NCBI RefSeq assembly: GCF_001887355.1
Contig: NZ_MPIN01000002.1
Coordinates: 434,001-498,000, forward strand
Source of the DNA: Cystobacter ferrugineus
GTDB lineage: Bacteria > Myxococcota > Myxococcia > Myxococcales > Myxococcaceae
Length of the DNA: 64,000 bases
Direction of reading: 5' to 3'
Below, piece by piece: positions 40,425-49,425 of this stretch (positions are counted from its first letter, which is position 1; each line of letters begins with the position of its first letter). The notes beneath the pieces were generated by a model. It was given only the letters and a program-made list of their open reading frames with translations. It had not been told where the DNA came from and searched no databases. A program made the translations under genes and the position numbers.

Positions 40425-40498
40425 AACCGCCGTACCCCTGACAACCTCAATCGCCCCTCCCGCCGTCCAGGCGTCCGGAGAGGCCCCTGGAGACGAAC

Positions 40499-41152
40499 AT
40501 GGCCGAGGTCAGCGCCACGATGGTGAAGGAACTCCGCGAGAAGACCGGCGCGGGCTTGATGGATTGCAAGAAGGCGCTCGCCGAGTCCGCGGGTGACTTC
40601 GTGAAGGCCGAGGAGTGGCTGCGCAAGAAGGGCATCGCCAAGGCGGGCAGCAAGGAAGGCCGCGTGGCGGCCGAGGGCCTCATCGGCTCCTACATCCACG
40701 GCGGCCGCATCGGCGTGCTCGTGGAGGTCAACTGCGAGACGGACTTCGTCGCCCGCAACCCGGACTTCCAGGAGCTGGTGAAGGACGTGGCCATGCACAT
40801 CGCCGCGGTCAACCCCCAGTACGTGCGCCGTGAGGAGGTCGCCACCGACAAGCTGGAGAAGGAGAAGGAGATCCAGCGCGAGCTGCTCAAGCAGCAGGGC
40901 AAGCCCGAGGCCATGTGGGACAAGATCCTCGTGGGCAAGGTGGAGAAGTACTACGAGCAGGTGTGCCTCGTGGACCAGTTCTGGGTGAAGGACGACAAGA
41001 AGAAGGTCGGCGACATGATCAACGAGCGCGCCGCGAAGATTGGCGAGAAGGTCGCCGTGCGCCGCTTCGTCCGCTTCGAGGTGGGTGCCGGCATCGAGAA
41101 GAAGAAGGACGACCTGGCGGCCGAAGTGGCCAAGACGCTCGGCCAGGCCTGA
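40499..41152 (+). CDS. tsf: Translation elongation factor Ts
   Basis: The 217-residue EF-Ts is the short form (E. coli has 283). It has the N-terminal UBA-like domain (VKELREKTGAGLMDCKKAL), the key TDFVARN motif that opens the EF-Tu nucleotide site (VNCETDFVARNPDF), and one core subdomain with a charged helical part (about 115-185). It recycles EF-Tu by releasing GDP. It follows rpsB after a terminator/attenuator, so its level may be set separately from S2. Confidence 0.97.
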   Translation: MAEVSATMVKELREKTGAGLMDCKKALAESAGDFVKAEEWLRKKGIAKAGSKEGRVAAEGLIGSYIHGGRIGVLVEVNCETDFVARNPDFQELVKDVAMHIAAVNPQYVRREEVATDKLEKEKEIQRELLKQQGKPEAMWDKILVGKVEKYYEQVCLVDQFWVKDDKKKVGDMINERAAKIGEKVAVRRFVRFEVGAGIEKKKDDLAAEVAKTLGQA

Positions 41153-41179
41153 GCCCCGCGCCTCCGCGAGGAGGCGGAC

Positions 41180-41222
41180 GAGGGCCGTGTCTCCCGGGGA
41201 GGCTCCGGGCGGCGCGGCCCTC
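41180..41222 (+). terminator. Terminator-like structure between tsf and pyrH
   Basis: GAGGGCCG (41180-41187) and CGGCCCTC (41215-41222) pair perfectly around a loop that can form its own small hairpin; TTCATTT follows. A preceding hairpin CGCCTCC-GCGA-GGAGGCG lies at 41159-41176. Together they could terminate or attenuate before pyrH. Confidence 0.55.
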
Positions 41223-41319
41223 TTCATTTGCGTGCTCGCCGCGCCCGAGGGCTTTCTGGCGGACGCCCGTGGCACTCCGGCGTTGATGCGGCCGGGACGA
41301 GGGGATAGAAGCGGGGCCA

Positions 41320-42072
41320 ATGTCCGCTCCAGCCTCGTCGCCGCGTTACAAGCGCATCCTGCTCAAGCTGTCTGGCGAAGCCCTGATGGGTGAAGGGAAG
41401 TACGGCATCCACCCGCCCACGCTCACGCGTATCGCCTCGGAGTTGAAGGAGGTGGTGCAGGCCGGTGTGGAACTGGCCGTGGTCATCGGCGGAGGCAACA
41501 TCTTCCGCGGCGTGGCCGGCTCCACCGAGGGCATGGATCGCGCGAGCGCCGACTACATGGGCATGCTCGCCACCTGCATCAACTCCATGGCGCTGCAGGA
41601 CGCGCTGGAGAAGCAGGGCTGCCACACGCGCGTGCTCTCGGCCATCAAGATGGAGCAGATCGCCGAGCCCTACATCCGCCGGCGCGCCGTGCGCCACCTG
41701 GAGAAGGGCCGCATCGTCATCTTCGCCGCCGGCACCGGCAACCCCTACTTCACCACCGACACCGCCGCCTCCCTGCGCGCCATGGAGATCAACGCCGAGG
41801 CCATCCTCAAGGCCACCAAGGTGGATGGGGTCTACAACGCGGATCCCAAGAAGGATCCCTCCGCGCGTCGCTACCGGACGCTCACCTACATGGATGTGCT
41901 CCAGCAGAACCTGAACGTGATGGACTCCACCGCCATCTCGCTCTGCATGGACAACAAGCTGCCCATCATCGTGTTCGACCTCACCCAGCGCGGCAACATC
42001 GCCAAGGCGACGCTGGGGGAACTCGGGGAGATTGGTACGCTGGTGGGCGTGGGCGAGACCGCCTGGGCCTGA
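41320..42072 (+). CDS. pyrH: Uridylate (UMP) kinase
   Basis: The 250-residue amino-acid-kinase-fold enzyme converts UMP to UDP. It has [81 protein letters not shown] and [21 protein letters not shown], all typical of bacterial PyrH. It is 33 bases ahead of frr, matching the conserved rpsB-tsf-pyrH-frr order. Confidence 0.97.
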   Translation: MSAPASSPRYKRILLKLSGEALMGEGKYGIHPPTLTRIASELKEVVQAGVELAVVIGGGNIFRGVAGSTEGMDRASADYMGMLATCINSMALQDALEKQGCHTRVLSAIKMEQIAEPYIRRRAVRHLEKGRIVIFAAGTGNPYFTTDTAASLRAMEINAEAILKATKVDGVYNADPKKDPSARRYRTLTYMDVLQQNLNVMDSTAISLCMDNKLPIIVFDLTQRGNIAKATLGELGEIGTLVGVGETAWA

Positions 42073-42105
42073 GGCAGTACGGACGCTTCGCAAGGAGACC
42101 TGCAC

Positions 42106-42660
42106 ATGGCAGACGTCGTGACCGATCTGAAGGGCCGTATCGACAAGACGCTCGATGATCTCAAGAGGGAGCTCACCAAGGTGCGCACCGGCCGCGCCAG
42201 CCCCAACCTGCTGGACGGCATCCGGGTGGACTACTACGGCACCCCCACGCCCCTGAGCGGCGTGGCCAACGTCACCTCGCCCGAGCCCCGGCTCATCATC
42301 ATCAAGCCCTGGGAGAAGAGCGTCCTCAAGGATATTGAAAAGGCCATCCGCGAGGCCAACCTCGGCATCAACCCGATGAACGACGGCGAGGTCATCCGCC
42401 TGCCCTTCCCCCCGCTCACCGAGGAGCGGCGCAAGGAGATCGCCAAGCAGGTGAAGACCAAGGGCGAGGATCACAAGGTCGCCATCCGCAACATCCGCCG
42501 CGACGCCAACGAGGCGCTCAAGGCGCAGCTCAAGGACAAGAAGATCACCGAGGACGACTCCAAGCGCCTGACGGACAAGGTGCAGAAGGAGACGGACGAG
42601 GGCGTGAAGAAGGTCGACGAGATCATCTCCAAGAAGGAGAAGGAAGTGATGGAGGTCTGA
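42106..42660 (+). CDS. frr: Ribosome recycling factor
   Basis: The 184-residue protein is a standard RRF: LKRELTKVRTGRASPNLLDGIRVDYYGTPTPL, IKPWEKSVLKDIEKAI, LGINPMNDGEVIRLPFPPLTEERRKE and the long C-terminal helix. With EF-G it splits post-termination ribosomes. AAGGAG lies nine bases before the ATG. One base separates its stop from the next gene. Confidence 0.97.
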   Translation: MADVVTDLKGRIDKTLDDLKRELTKVRTGRASPNLLDGIRVDYYGTPTPLSGVANVTSPEPRLIIIKPWEKSVLKDIEKAIREANLGINPMNDGEVIRLPFPPLTEERRKEIAKQVKTKGEDHKVAIRNIRRDANEALKAQLKDKKITEDDSKRLTDKVQKETDEGVKKVDEIISKKEKEVMEV

Positions 42661-42661
42661 G

Positions 42662-43669
42662 ATGGCCCTCATCCTCGTCGCGGAGCCCTCGGTCGCGGTG
42701 GCCGGGGCGCTGCGCCGCTTCCTGGAGGGCGCTGGCCATGAGGTGTTGGTGGCCAGCGCGGTCCAGGAGGCCCTGGAGCGGGTGCGCGAGATGGCGCCCG
42801 TCGTCGTCCTGGCGTCCATCACGGAGAGCTTCGACGGGGAGAGCCTCTGTCGGCAGGTGAAGGAGGAGCTGCCGGGGACGCCGGTGCTGCTGCTCTACCT
42901 GCCGGAGGAGGAGAACCCCGAGTCGCGCTCGGCCTCCGCCGGAGCCGAGGCGTGCCTGGTGGGGCCCCTCAAGCGCGCCACCGTGGTGTCGTGCGTGAGC
43001 TTGATGATCCAACTCGCCAAGGCGCGCGAGGCGGTGTCGGTGGTGCGCACGGAGATGCAGCTCTTGCAGCACCAGGGCAACCGCCGCGAGGCGACGGCGC
43101 CGCTGACGGACCTGGAGTTCTTCAAGCGGCTGCTCTTCATGGAAGTCAAACGCAGCCGCCGCTACCGCTACCCCATCGCCTACCTGCTCCTGGAGCCGGA
43201 CCGCTACGCGGAGACGCTCGCGTCGCTGCCGCCCCCGGTGCGCACGTCCGCGCTGGCGGAGGTGCTCCGGCACATCAGCGACGGGCTGCGGGACATCGAC
43301 GTGGCGGTGCCCTTCGCCGAGGGGCGCTTCATCATCTTCCTGCCCTATACCCCCCATGAGGGGGCCATGGTGGTGGCGGAGCGGTTGCGCCAGCGCGTCA
43401 AGCAGGTGGAGTCCGTCTCGGGCTTCACGGCGTCGCTGGGGGTGGCGGTGTTCGAGCCGTCGGCGGCCAAGGGCCAGGCCCAGGTGAGCTTCGGCAGCCT
43501 GATGAAGGAGGCGGGCGAGGCCCTGCGCCGCGCGCAGGCGGACGGTGGAGATCGCGTCGTGGGACGTCCGGTGGCCGTGGAGCCCGCCGCGCCAGAAGTC
43601 TTGGAGGCGGCTCCAGAGGTCTCGGAAGCGGCTCCGGAATCGGCCCCGGAGACGACACCCCAGGAGTAG
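42662..43669 (+). CDS. Degenerate receiver plus degenerate GGDEF protein
   Basis: The 335-residue protein has a receiver-like N-terminus (1-115) and a GGDEF-like domain (about 145-285), then an acidic Ala/Pro/Glu tail. In the receiver the acceptor Asp is replaced (PVVVLASI) and the Lys motif reads VGPL. In the second domain the catalytic site reads PFAEGRFIIFLP where RYGGDEF is expected, although SLGVAVFEP and the late helix are kept. It probably neither takes phosphate nor makes cyclic di-GMP. It starts one base after frr, so it is co-translated with core translation genes. Confidence 0.75.
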   Translation: MALILVAEPSVAVAGALRRFLEGAGHEVLVASAVQEALERVREMAPVVVLASITESFDGESLCRQVKEELPGTPVLLLYLPEEENPESRSASAGAEACLVGPLKRATVVSCVSLMIQLAKAREAVSVVRTEMQLLQHQGNRREATAPLTDLEFFKRLLFMEVKRSRRYRYPIAYLLLEPDRYAETLASLPPPVRTSALAEVLRHISDGLRDIDVAVPFAEGRFIIFLPYTPHEGAMVVAERLRQRVKQVESVSGFTASLGVAVFEPSAAKGQAQVSFGSLMKEAGEALRRAQADGGDRVVGRPVAVEPAAPEVLEAAPEVSEAAPESAPETTPQE

Positions 43670-43675
43670 ACAGGC

Positions 43676-43703
43676 CCCTCTCTCCCATGGATGGGGGAGA
43701 GGG
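43676..43703. terminator. Long hairpin between the pyrH-frr operon and cyaY
   Basis: CCCTCTCTCCCAT (43676-43688) and ATGGGGGAGAGGG (43691-43703) pair over 13 positions with one wobble and a tiny loop. It lies between convergent genes (ends at 43669 and 43710), fitting a two-way terminator even though no T run is present. Confidence 0.55.
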
Positions 43704-43709
43704 CTCCCG

Positions 43710-44039
43710 TCAGGAGCGGTAGGTGAGCGGCTCGCCGGAGATGTGCTGGACCACGTCCGCCACGAAGCGGAACAACTCGAGCCCCTTGCCCTTGTCGTCC
43801 AGCCAGAGGCCCTGGGTGGGCTCGTAGGAGAAGTGGATGCCCTGCCCGCGGCCGGCGACCCAGATCTGCCACACGGCGCGCTGGGTGTTGACGATGCACT
43901 TCTCGCGCGAGGCGCTGGTGAGCGTCACCATGTCACCCGTGCTCTCGGCCTCCAGCACGTCCGGATCAATCCCGTCCGCAGCGGCGAGGATGCGCTTGAA
44001 CGCCCCCGCGACGAGCTGGTTGTAGGTGGCTTCGTCCAT
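43710..44039 (-). CDS. cyaY: Frataxin-like iron donor protein CyaY
   Basis: The 109-residue protein matches CyaY along its length: MDEATYNQLVAGAFKRILAAAD for helix 1 with acidic residues, VTLTSASREKCIVNTQRAVWQIWVA as the beta sheet (NxQxxxxQxWxA motif), GIHFSY, and a C-terminal helix ELFRFVADVVQHISG. CyaY binds iron and modulates IscS in iron-sulfur cluster assembly. It is two bases downstream of sixA on the same strand. No isc or suf genes are visible nearby. Confidence 0.82.
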   Translation of the reverse strand: MDEATYNQLVAGAFKRILAAADGIDPDVLEAESTGDMVTLTSASREKCIVNTQRAVWQIWVAGRGQGIHFSYEPTQGLWLDDKGKGLELFRFVADVVQHISGEPLTYRS

Positions 44040-44041
44040 GA

Positions 44042-44551
44042 CTACTGGAGGACGTCGATGAGCTGCTGGCCCGGCGAGGCGAAGAAGAGCAGCTTCGCGG
44101 GCGCGGGAGCGACGCCGGGCTCGGTGACGTCCGGACGCTCGATGGCGATGACGGTGCCGGGGCTCACCTGCTTGGGGAACGACTGCATCCCGAGCAGGTG
44201 GGTGGCCAGGGCGCCCATGGAGGGCTGATGGCCCACGAGGACGATGTTCTCGCCCGCGTGCTCGTCGATGACGGGAGTCACGGCTCCCACCGGCATGTCC
44301 GGCAGGAGGCAGCGGTGCACTCGCAACGGCCCCTCGTGCTTGAGGGAGGTGGAGAGCAGCTGCGCCGTCTGCACCGTGCGCACCAGGGGGCTCGTGAGCA
44401 CGAGCGAGACTGTACCGATGCGCTCCGCCAGCGACGCGAAATGCGCGGCCGTGTTGGCTCGAGCCTTGGCAGTGAGCGCGCGAGCCTCGTCGCCGAGTCC
44501 CTCGGGGGCCTCCGCGTCCGCTTCTCCGTGCCGTACCAGGAAGATCCTCAA
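44042..44551 (-). CDS. sixA: Phosphohistidine phosphatase SixA-like
   Basis: The 169-residue histidine phosphatase opens with LRIFLVRHGEADAEA (RHG nucleophile) and has LVLTSPLVRTVQTAQ and ENIVLVGHQPSMGALA with the second catalytic His. The short length and layout match SixA, which removes phosphate from histidine phosphotransfer domains such as ArcB and PTS NPr. The start is TTG at 44551, directly before LRIFLV, with a perfect GGAGG four bases upstream; no ATG or GTG is better placed. Confidence 0.85.
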   Translation of the reverse strand: MRIFLVRHGEADAEAPEGLGDEARALTAKARANTAAHFASLAERIGTVSLVLTSPLVRTVQTAQLLSTSLKHEGPLRVHRCLLPDMPVGAVTPVIDEHAGENIVLVGHQPSMGALATHLLGMQSFPKQVSPGTVIAIERPDVTEPGVAPAPAKLLFFASPGQQLIDVLQ

Positions 44552-44721
44552 GGTGCCTCCACCGCTACCTGAACGAACCGCGGTTCGTACACGACCGCGA
44601 ATGGGTTGGTCAAAGGTAATGCTCCGATTGTTGGATGTTGGGGCCTTGCCCGTCGGACAGCAGGCGGCCAGCGCACCTCCGGCCGGTCCGACTCCTGCCC
44701 CGCGGCGGCCGGGGGAGCCTC

Positions 44722-44727
44722 TATACT
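44722..44727 (+). promoter_or_regulatory. Possible -10 element for the following lipoprotein gene
   Basis: TATACT stands out in a GC-rich stretch 46 bases before the ATG of the next gene. No convincing -35 lies 16-18 bases upstream, so it is a weak candidate. Confidence 0.25.
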
Positions 44728-44773
44728 GCGCCCTCTTCCTCGATGGGGTAGGTACGCCCTGGGAGGCCCCTGG

Positions 44774-45460
44774 ATGCGCAAGGTGTTGTGGGTGGTAGTC
44801 GCCGCTGGCCTGTTGTCCGGATGCAAGAAGGAGGAGCCCGCCGCCACGGCCGGGCCGAGGCAGGAGGCGGAGGCCGGCCGGGAGGCGCCAGGCGCCGGCG
44901 CCGACCCCTTCGATGACAGCAAGCCCTATGTGCTGACGCGGGAGAAGCTGGATGCCTATGTGAGCTACCAGCGCACGGTGCAGTCGGCCTACGCCAGCGT
45001 GGCCCGGGACCTCCAGGCGGCCCGGGCTCGCTTCCAGGAGGCCCCAGGCACCCCTGCCCAGGGCCAGGGCCGCTTGTCCGAGTCCATGAAGGCCATCGAG
45101 AGCAAGGCGGAACTGGAGGACAAGGCGCGCCGTGATGTGGGCCTGAGCGAGCAGGACGTCAACCGCATCGGCTCGCTGGTGACGGACGTCATCACCCAGC
45201 GGCACATGGCGGCCATGCTGGACCTGTCCGGCGAGCTCCAGAAGCTCGAGCAGATGCAGGCCCGGCTCAAGCCCGAGCAGGCCGCGGAGCTGGCGCCGCA
45301 GATCGACGCCATGCGCCTGCGCCTGCAGGAGACGGAGAAGCTCTCCTCGGTGCGCAAGATCCACGGGGACGCCAACGTGGACCTGGTGCTCACCCGGGAG
45401 CAGGAGCTGATGAACAACTACCAGGACATGCTGCGCTCGTTCGGGGGCAGGGCCCAGTAG
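44774..45460 (+). CDS. Small lipoprotein with helical, coiled-coil-like body
   Basis: The 228-residue protein starts MRKVLWVVVAAGLLSGCKK, a lipoprotein signal with lipobox LLSGC. Lys after Cys suggests outer-membrane sorting, although myxobacterial rules are not settled. A Glu/Ala/Gly linker (about 20-45) leads to a helical body (LDAYVSYQRTVQSAYASVARDL; MKAIESKAELEDKARRDVGL) with heptad-like spacing. No catalytic motif was seen and I do not recognise the family. GGAGG is eight bases before the ATG. It diverges from sixA-cyaY and converges with the large flavoprotein gene. Confidence 0.8.
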   Translation: MRKVLWVVVAAGLLSGCKKEEPAATAGPRQEAEAGREAPGAGADPFDDSKPYVLTREKLDAYVSYQRTVQSAYASVARDLQAARARFQEAPGTPAQGQGRLSESMKAIESKAELEDKARRDVGLSEQDVNRIGSLVTDVITQRHMAAMLDLSGELQKLEQMQARLKPEQAAELAPQIDAMRLRLQETEKLSSVRKIHGDANVDLVLTREQELMNNYQDMLRSFGGRAQ

Positions 45461-45466
45461 GCGCCC

Positions 45467-45493
45467 GCCCCCTTCCCGGGCCCGCCCGGGGGC
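45467..45493. terminator. GC hairpin between convergent genes
   Basis: GCCCCC (45467-45472) and GGGGGC (45488-45493) with an inner CCCGGG palindrome fill the 33-base gap between the lipoprotein and flavoprotein genes. It may stop transcription from both sides. Confidence 0.4.
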
Positions 45494-48400
45494 CTACACG
45501 CGGCGCAGACCCGGCGCCTTCTTGAGAAGCTGCGCCAGGTACAGGTCCGACATCTTCTCCAGGACCGTGTTGCCGCGCAGCCGCTGGTTCAGGTTGGCGA
45601 AGTCCACCTGATCCAACCGCTGATCCTGGTTGAAGCAGGAGAACACCCACGTCTCCTTGCCCGTCTTCGGATCCACGTGCCGCTGCAGGCACTGCGCGCA
45701 GATCTCCTTCATCATGCACTGCATGGGCGAGTTGATGGAGCCGATCGCCTCGTGCTCGGGCTTGAGGTAGGGCTGGAGCACGCCGTGCCGGGCCTCCTGC
45801 ACCGCGCGCATCATCCGGTCCGAGCCGATGGCGATGATGCGGTCCACCTGGCTGAAGGAGACCAGGGGCTGGGTGCTCAGCTCGCCCTTGGCGTAGGCGA
45901 GCATCGCCTGCACCACGTTGCCCCGGAAGGACGAGTCCTGGGGACGCCGCGGCTCGATGAGGTCGCCCGCGTCCACCGACCACACCACCTGGTCCGTGGA
46001 GGCCTCGATCTCCTCGTGCTTGAAGACGTCCGCGCGCTGACGGAAGCCGGCGAAGTACACCACCTTGCACCCGGCCGCGCGCAGCGAGCGCGCGATGGAG
46101 AAGAGCACCGCGTTGCCCAGGCCTCCGCCCACCAGCAGCACCGTCTCGTTGTGGGCAATCTCCGTGGGGGCGCCCGTGGGACCCATCACCACCACAGGCT
46201 CGCCCGGCTTGAGCGCCGCGCACAGCCGGGACGAGGAGCCCATCTCCAGCACGATGGTGCCCATGAGCCCCTTCTCCTTGTCCACCCACGCGCCCGTGAG
46301 CGCCAGGCCCTCCATGGTGAGGCGCACCCCGTCCACCACCGTCGCCGTCCGCTCGAAGTTCTGCAGCCGGTAGAACTGGCCGGGTTCGAAGTGCTGCGCG
46401 GCGAAGGGCGCCTTCACCACCACCTCCACGATGGTGGGCGTGAGCCGGTTGACCGTCACCACACGCGCGAGCAACGCCTCGTCCAACTTGCCGAAGTGCG
46501 CGGCCAGCTTCTCGTCACGCCGCGCCTGCGCCAGCTCGTCGTCGAAGTCCAGCGCCGCCACTTCCTTCGCGTACAGCCGCGCCACCTCGGGGTAGCCATC
46601 CTTCGCGCTCGCCATGGCCTTCACCACGTTGCCCGCGTAGGTGGGGTGGTTGTCTCCGAAGTAGGAGACGAAGTGGCCCTCCTTGCGGTACGAGGTGAAG
46701 AAGCCCACCTTCGCGCCGATGTCCTCCACCGGCTGCACCTCCGAGAGCGAGAAGCCCTCGGGCGACTCCGCCAGCTCGTAGCTGCGGAAGTACTCCTTGT
46801 TGTCGTCCAGCTCGAAGGTGCCCGGGTACTCCTTCTCGTAGGTGACGTTGGGCGCCGTGCCGGCCGCCACGCACACCGTGCGCGCGGGCATCTCGAAGAA
46901 CTCGCCGCTGCCGCGCAGCTTGCCCTCCTTCGTCACCATGCGCTCGAAGCGCAGCGCCCGCACCGCGCCCTTCTCGTCCGCCAGCGCCTCCACCGGGCTC
47001 ATGCGCTCGATGAAGCGGATGCCCTCCTCGAGCGCCTTGGACACCTCCTCGTGGTTGAGGCGGTAGGCGGGCGACTCGGTGAGGCCCCGGCGGTACACCA
47101 GGCTCACGCCGCCCCAGCCGCGCACCAGCCGGATGAAGTCCGGCGCCCGGCCCTCGGCCTTGGCGCTCTCGCGCTCGGCGCGCACCGCCCGGCCATGCTC
47201 CAGGAAGGTGAGGTAGGTCGCCTTCTCCTCGGCGTCCAGCCGCGCGAGCACCGCCTCCTCGCCCAGCTCCGCCACGAGCTGCTCGTGCCGGTTGAGCGTC
47301 TTCTCCACCTGCACCGGGTAGTACGCCATCAGCTCCGTGGCGGTATCGATGCCGGTGAGGCCACCGCCGATGACGATGGCCGGCAGGCGCACCTGCAGGT
47401 TGGTGAGCGAGTCGCGCTTGAAGGCGCCCGTGAGCTGCAGCGCCATGAGGAAGTCGCTCGCCTTGCGGATGCCCCGGATGAGGTTGTTCTTCATCCCGAT
47501 GATGGTGGGCTTGCCCGCGCCCGCGGCGATCGCGAGGTGATCGAAGCCCATCTTCCACGCGTCCTCGATGGTCAGCGTGCCACCGAAGCGGATGCCGCCG
47601 TAGATGCGCAGGTTCTCGCGCCGCTCGAGCGTCAGGTGGAGCAGGGTCAGGAAGTTCTTGTCCCAGCGCACGGTGATGCCGTACTCGGACACGCCGCCGA
47701 AGCCCTCCTGGATGCGCTCGTCGAGCTCCCGGGTGATGGCGCGCCAGTCGTGGATGGGCATGAGCTTCTTGCCGTTGCGGCCCACCAGCTCGTCCGGGAA
47801 GGGCTCGATCTTCAGGCCGTCGATGCCCACCACGCCGAAGCCCTCGTTCACCAGGTAGTGCGCGAGCGTGTAGCCCGCCGGGCCCATGCCCACCACGAGC
47901 ACGTTGCGGCCCACGTACGGCAGCGCGTACGGACGGCGCACGTTGAGCGGATTCCAGCGCGTGAGCAGGCCGTAGATCTCGAAGCCCCAGGGCAGGCCCA
48001 GCACCTCGGTGAGCGTGCCCGTCTCCGCCAGGGGGATGTTCACCGGCTCCTGCTTCTGGAAGATGCAGGCCTTCATGCAGTCGTTGCAGATGCGGTGGCC
48101 GGTGCCCGGGCACATGGGGTTGTCCAGCATCACCATGGCCAGCGCGCCCACCGAGCGGCCCTCGCGCTTGAGCGCGTGCGCTTCCGAGATGCGCTCGTCC
48201 AGCGGGCAGCCGGTGAGCGGAATCCCCAGCGGGTTCTTCTTGTACGTGTGGCCCTCGGCCACCGGATCCTTCGCCACGAAGCCCGAGGAGCACGAGTCCT
48301 TCTTGCGCTCGTGGCAGATGACGCAGTAGTCCACCTCGCCCATCACCTCGCGCTGGGTGCCGCGTGGGTCCGTCAGCTTGAAGCCGTCGCGGTAGCGCAG

Positions 48401-49282
48401 GTGGTGATCCGAGCCCTGCATGGCCTCGGGCATGTTCGCGTCCGGCCGCTCGAGCTGCACGAGCTGATCGAACACCAGCGGCTTGGGCACCCGGTGCGTG
48501 GGCCACTTGTGGAACAACTCCTTCATCTCCGGATGCAGCGCGCGCGCGTACGTCCAGCGGTCCGCCAGCGACAGCAGGTTGCGCACCGACTGCAGCTCCG
48601 CCTCATCCGAGCCCTGCTGCACCAGGCTGGAGCCGAACGCCTCCTTGCCCTCGGGCGCCGACAGCAGCGCGGCGCGCAGGCCCGTCCACCGGGCGCGCAG
48701 CGCCTCGGACTGCTCGGGGGTGAGGGGCGGCAGGTTGCCGGCGCTGCCGGAGAACACCCGCTCCAGGTCCATCAGCGTGAGCAGCGACTCGGCCAGCGCG
48801 CGCTCCACGTCGTCACTCGCGAGCGCCTCGGGGAAGGCCAGCGAGAGCATCAGCCGCATGCGCGCGTCCAGCGACGGGTACTCGGCGAGCGCGGGGCGAT
48901 CCGTGGCGCCCTTCTTGAAGACGCGGCGGGTGATGAACTCGCGCTTGAAGTCGAACAGGGGCAGCTCGCTCTTGAGCGAGCGCGCCAGCCGGTCCGACTC
49001 GGCCTCGACGCCGAAGAGCTGCGACACGAAGGTCCCCACATGGCGCGCCACGCGGATGAGCAGCTCCGACTCGGCGGAGCCCTCGACGCCCTTGCCGCCC
49101 GACTTGCGGTAGGCGTCGAAGGTCTGGAAGAGCTCGGGATCGTCCTTGGCGAGCTGGGCGTCGAAGTGCTCGGACAGGCGGCGCAGCCCGCGCGGACGGT
49201 AGAGATCCTCGAAGCTGAAGCCGGGAATGCCGAGGGTCAGCGTGGGGCCGTCGTTGGAAGGAAGAGCGTTCAAGGATTGCAT
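45494..49282 (-). CDS. Fused NfnL/GltD-like and NfnS/PyrK-like iron-sulfur flavoprotein
   Basis: The 1262-residue protein has four parts. Residues 1-310 are a helical domain I do not recognise. Residues 318-410 carry Cys320, 323, 331, 359, 391, 399, 402 and 406, like the two [4Fe-4S] sites at the front of GltD/NfnL. Residues 455-840 are a GltD-like reductase with an FAD loop VVGMGPAG (463-470) and NADP loop VIGGGLTG (637-644). Residues 935-1220 resemble PyrK/NfnS ferredoxin-NADP reductase folds (VGGGLG at 1051-1056) ending in Cys1189, 1195, 1198 and 1216, a [2Fe-2S]-like site. In Nfn the two halves are separate subunits that bifurcate electrons between NADPH, NADH and ferredoxin. Whether this fusion bifurcates is inference. 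The ATG at 49282 excludes a non-conserved-looking extension. Confidence 0.82.
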   Translation of the reverse strand: MQSLNALPSNDGPTLTLGIPGFSFEDLYRPRGLRRLSEHFDAQLAKDDPELFQTFDAYRKSGGKGVEGSAESELLIRVARHVGTFVSQLFGVEAESDRLARSLKSELPLFDFKREFITRRVFKKGATDRPALAEYPSLDARMRLMLSLAFPEALASDDVERALAESLLTLMDLERVFSGSAGNLPPLTPEQSEALRARWTGLRAALLSAPEGKEAFGSSLVQQGSDEAELQSVRNLLSLADRWTYARALHPEMKELFHKWPTHRVPKPLVFDQLVQLERPDANMPEAMQGSDHHLRYRDGFKLTDPRGTQREVMGEVDYCVICHERKKDSCSSGFVAKDPVAEGHTYKKNPLGIPLTGCPLDERISEAHALKREGRSVGALAMVMLDNPMCPGTGHRICNDCMKACIFQKQEPVNIPLAETGTLTEVLGLPWGFEIYGLLTRWNPLNVRRPYALPYVGRNVLVVGMGPAGYTLAHYLVNEGFGVVGIDGLKIEPFPDELVGRNGKKLMPIHDWRAITRELDERIQEGFGGVSEYGITVRWDKNFLTLLHLTLERRENLRIYGGIRFGGTLTIEDAWKMGFDHLAIAAGAGKPTIIGMKNNLIRGIRKASDFLMALQLTGAFKRDSLTNLQVRLPAIVIGGGLTGIDTATELMAYYPVQVEKTLNRHEQLVAELGEEAVLARLDAEEKATYLTFLEHGRAVRAERESAKAEGRAPDFIRLVRGWGGVSLVYRRGLTESPAYRLNHEEVSKALEEGIRFIERMSPVEALADEKGAVRALRFERMVTKEGKLRGSGEFFEMPARTVCVAAGTAPNVTYEKEYPGTFELDDNKEYFRSYELAESPEGFSLSEVQPVEDIGAKVGFFTSYRKEGHFVSYFGDNHPTYAGNVVKAMASAKDGYPEVARLYAKEVAALDFDDELAQARRDEKLAAHFGKLDEALLARVVTVNRLTPTIVEVVVKAPFAAQHFEPGQFYRLQNFERTATVVDGVRLTMEGLALTGAWVDKEKGLMGTIVLEMGSSSRLCAALKPGEPVVVMGPTGAPTEIAHNETVLLVGGGLGNAVLFSIARSLRAAGCKVVYFAGFRQRADVFKHEEIEASTDQVVWSVDAGDLIEPRRPQDSSFRGNVVQAMLAYAKGELSTQPLVSFSQVDRIIAIGSDRMMRAVQEARHGVLQPYLKPEHEAIGSINSPMQCMMKEICAQCLQRHVDPKTGKETWVFSCFNQDQRLDQVDFANLNQRLRGNTVLEKMSDLYLAQLLKKAPGLRRV

Positions 49283-49425
49283 GTCACGGGCCGTCAGGGG
49301 GAGAGGGCAACCAGAGTGGAACGGCTGCTGGATGTGCCCTATTTCGCGACTTACCGCCTGGAAAGCAAGCGGGACCGCCAGCCGGGCGGGAGGGCGCGCC
49401 TCGCCCCTTCTCCCCCTCGGCCCCA

